From: Anaerolineales bacterium Chloro_02
Lineage (GTDB): Bacteria > Chloroflexota > Anaerolineae > Anaerolineales > Anaerolineaceae
NCBI GenBank assembly: GCA_001603765.1
Contig: LUZV01000257.1
Span: 1-5,716, forward strand
Length of the DNA: 5,716 nucleotides
Reading direction: 5' to 3'
Shown here: in pieces, positions 5,155-5,716 of the stretch
How positions within the stretch are numbered: position 1 is the first letter of the stretch
Layout of the letters: each line of letters opens with the position of its first letter
Notes under the pieces: model-generated
Told to the model about the DNA's origin: nothing
Databases searched by the model: none
What the model saw: only the letters and a program-made list of their open reading frames with translations
Program-made: the position numbers and the translations under genes

Positions 5155-5716
5155 GCTGCTCCTCCAGAGATGACCTTCTTCCAAAGGGCTGCCCAGTCCT
5201 CGCGCAGCAGGTTGCCAAAGCTTGTTTGGCTGCTGACGCTCTCAGCGAGCGTGCCGTCTGGTTTGACGACCAGGTTTGAGATCGGATGTGAATTTGGGTC
5301 CCAGAGGCTGAAGTTGAGGTCAGTCGAGTTGGGGTGATAAGAAAGAGGCATGTCGTCTACAAATTGTATTCCGCTTTCGATGAGGTCATCCTGCAGCTGG
5401 CGCGTTTGATCGGAAAAATAGGGATCGCTTGAGGTAAAGGTGAAAGCGTTGACCCCCAGATCCTTAAGGTTTTGGATCAACTCGCGGTAATTGACGTCTG
5501 GATGGATGGGCATGCGAACGCAAGTAAAAAGGTCCTGGTCAAGAATGTTCGAAAGTCCGGCGAGTTCTTCTGGGATAGTTGGGTCCATCTCGAAGGTGAG
5601 GTGGTCCAACCCCGCTTCAATCAGCGGCAGAAGAAAAGAGGGATTTTTTAAGTTGGGATCGGAAGAAACCAAACCACTGACCAGTCCAAGCTCTTCTACA
5701 TGAGCGAGTATTTCAA
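5151..5716 (-). CDS. Radical SAM-like protein, C-terminal portion (N-terminus beyond window)
   Basis: The frame is open from the right window edge to TGA 5153-5151, giving 187 visible C-terminal residues; the true start is outside. Near the edge, E-E-L-G-L-V-S-G-L-V-S followed by LIEAGLDHLTFEMD and a later LKDLGVNAFTFTSSDP read like successive beta/alpha units of a radical SAM partial TIM barrel. The end, VVKPDGTLAE then FGNLLREDWAALW, matches the layout of SPASM-type C-termini (a P-D-G turn, then G-N-L/I and W-x-x-L/I-W). However, the cysteines that normally bind an auxiliary iron-sulfur cluster there are absent; only one Cys is visible, in FTCVRMPI. The CxxxCxxC cluster motif would be upstream and cannot be checked. 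A TTG at 5672 could start a 173-residue protein, but the barrel-like sequence upstream of it argues for a longer gene. The methyltransferase is coupled directly downstream. The reaction is unknown and the family call is moderate. Confidence 0.62.
   Translation of the reverse strand, partial: EILAHVEELGLVSGLVSSDPNLKNPSFLLPLIEAGLDHLTFEMDPTIPEELAGLSNILDQDLFTCVRMPIHPDVNYRELIQNLKDLGVNAFTFTSSDPYFSDQTRQLQDDLIESGIQFVDDMPLSYHPNSTDLNFSLWDPNSHPISNLVVKPDGTLAESVSSQTSFGNLLREDWAALWKKVISGGAA
5161..5165 (-). promoter_or_regulatory. Shine-Dalgarno that sets the methyltransferase start
   Basis: GGAGG on the minus strand (5165 to 5161) lies inside the last codons of the upstream gene, 6 nt before TTG 5154-5152. 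It supports a TTG start overlapping the upstream TGA (5153-5151) and translational coupling of the two genes. Confidence 0.7.

Noticed and set aside
4855..5337. Plus-strand open frame of 160 codons
   Set aside because: It is antisense to the methyltransferase and radical SAM-like genes, whose motifs are clear; it shows no domain features of its own.
1..5716. CRISPR array, insertion sequence, phage attachment site or tRNA-linked island
   Set aside because: No spaced direct repeats, transposase, integrase or repeat of the tRNA 3' end was seen on either strand.

Overview
The window looks like an ordinary bacterial chromosome segment with two convergent gene blocks. The best guess for the source is a Chloroflexota (Anaerolineae-like) bacterium. 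That guess rests on the style of the secreted proteins: a lipoprotein with an L-N-A-C lipobox followed by Ala/Pro, and an exported peptidase ending in a Pro-rich linker plus a 'YIPLI' tail. This is inference, since no rRNA or marker gene is present.

Left block, plus strand (1-2701). A three-gene methionine ABC importer runs in the order metQ (substrate-binding lipoprotein), metN (ATPase with C-terminal NIL sensor domain), metI (permease). The first base of the window is probably the G of the metQ ATG. A strong hairpin (858-888) sits between metQ and metN, and metN and metI overlap by 4 nt. The binding protein would capture methionine outside the membrane, MetI would form the channel and MetN would power it. 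Just downstream is a tRNA-Pro(GGG) gene with its own near-consensus promoter (TTGCGA, 17 nt, TATAAT), a leader of about 2-3 nt, no encoded CCA, and a strong intrinsic terminator.

Middle (2702-2923). This stretch of about 220 bases is non-coding, lies between convergent units, and contains one clear inverted repeat (2737-2763). A hairpin with a T-tract that reads as a leftward terminator (2546-2571) overlaps the -35 element of the tRNA promoter.

Right block, minus strand (5716 down to 2924). Transcription order is a radical SAM-like protein (its N-terminal part, including the expected CxxxCxxC, lies beyond the window), then a class I SAM-dependent methyltransferase translationally coupled by a TTGA overlap, then, 38 nt later, a secreted M28 zinc aminopeptidase with a C-terminal fibronectin type III domain. 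The three are compactly arranged and plausibly co-transcribed, but their shared pathway cannot be told from the sequence. The most noteworthy points are the cysteine-free SPASM-like tail of the radical SAM protein, the radical SAM/methyltransferase/peptidase grouping, the metQ-metN hairpin, and the overlap of terminator and tRNA promoter. I see no clear evidence for a wholly new system.
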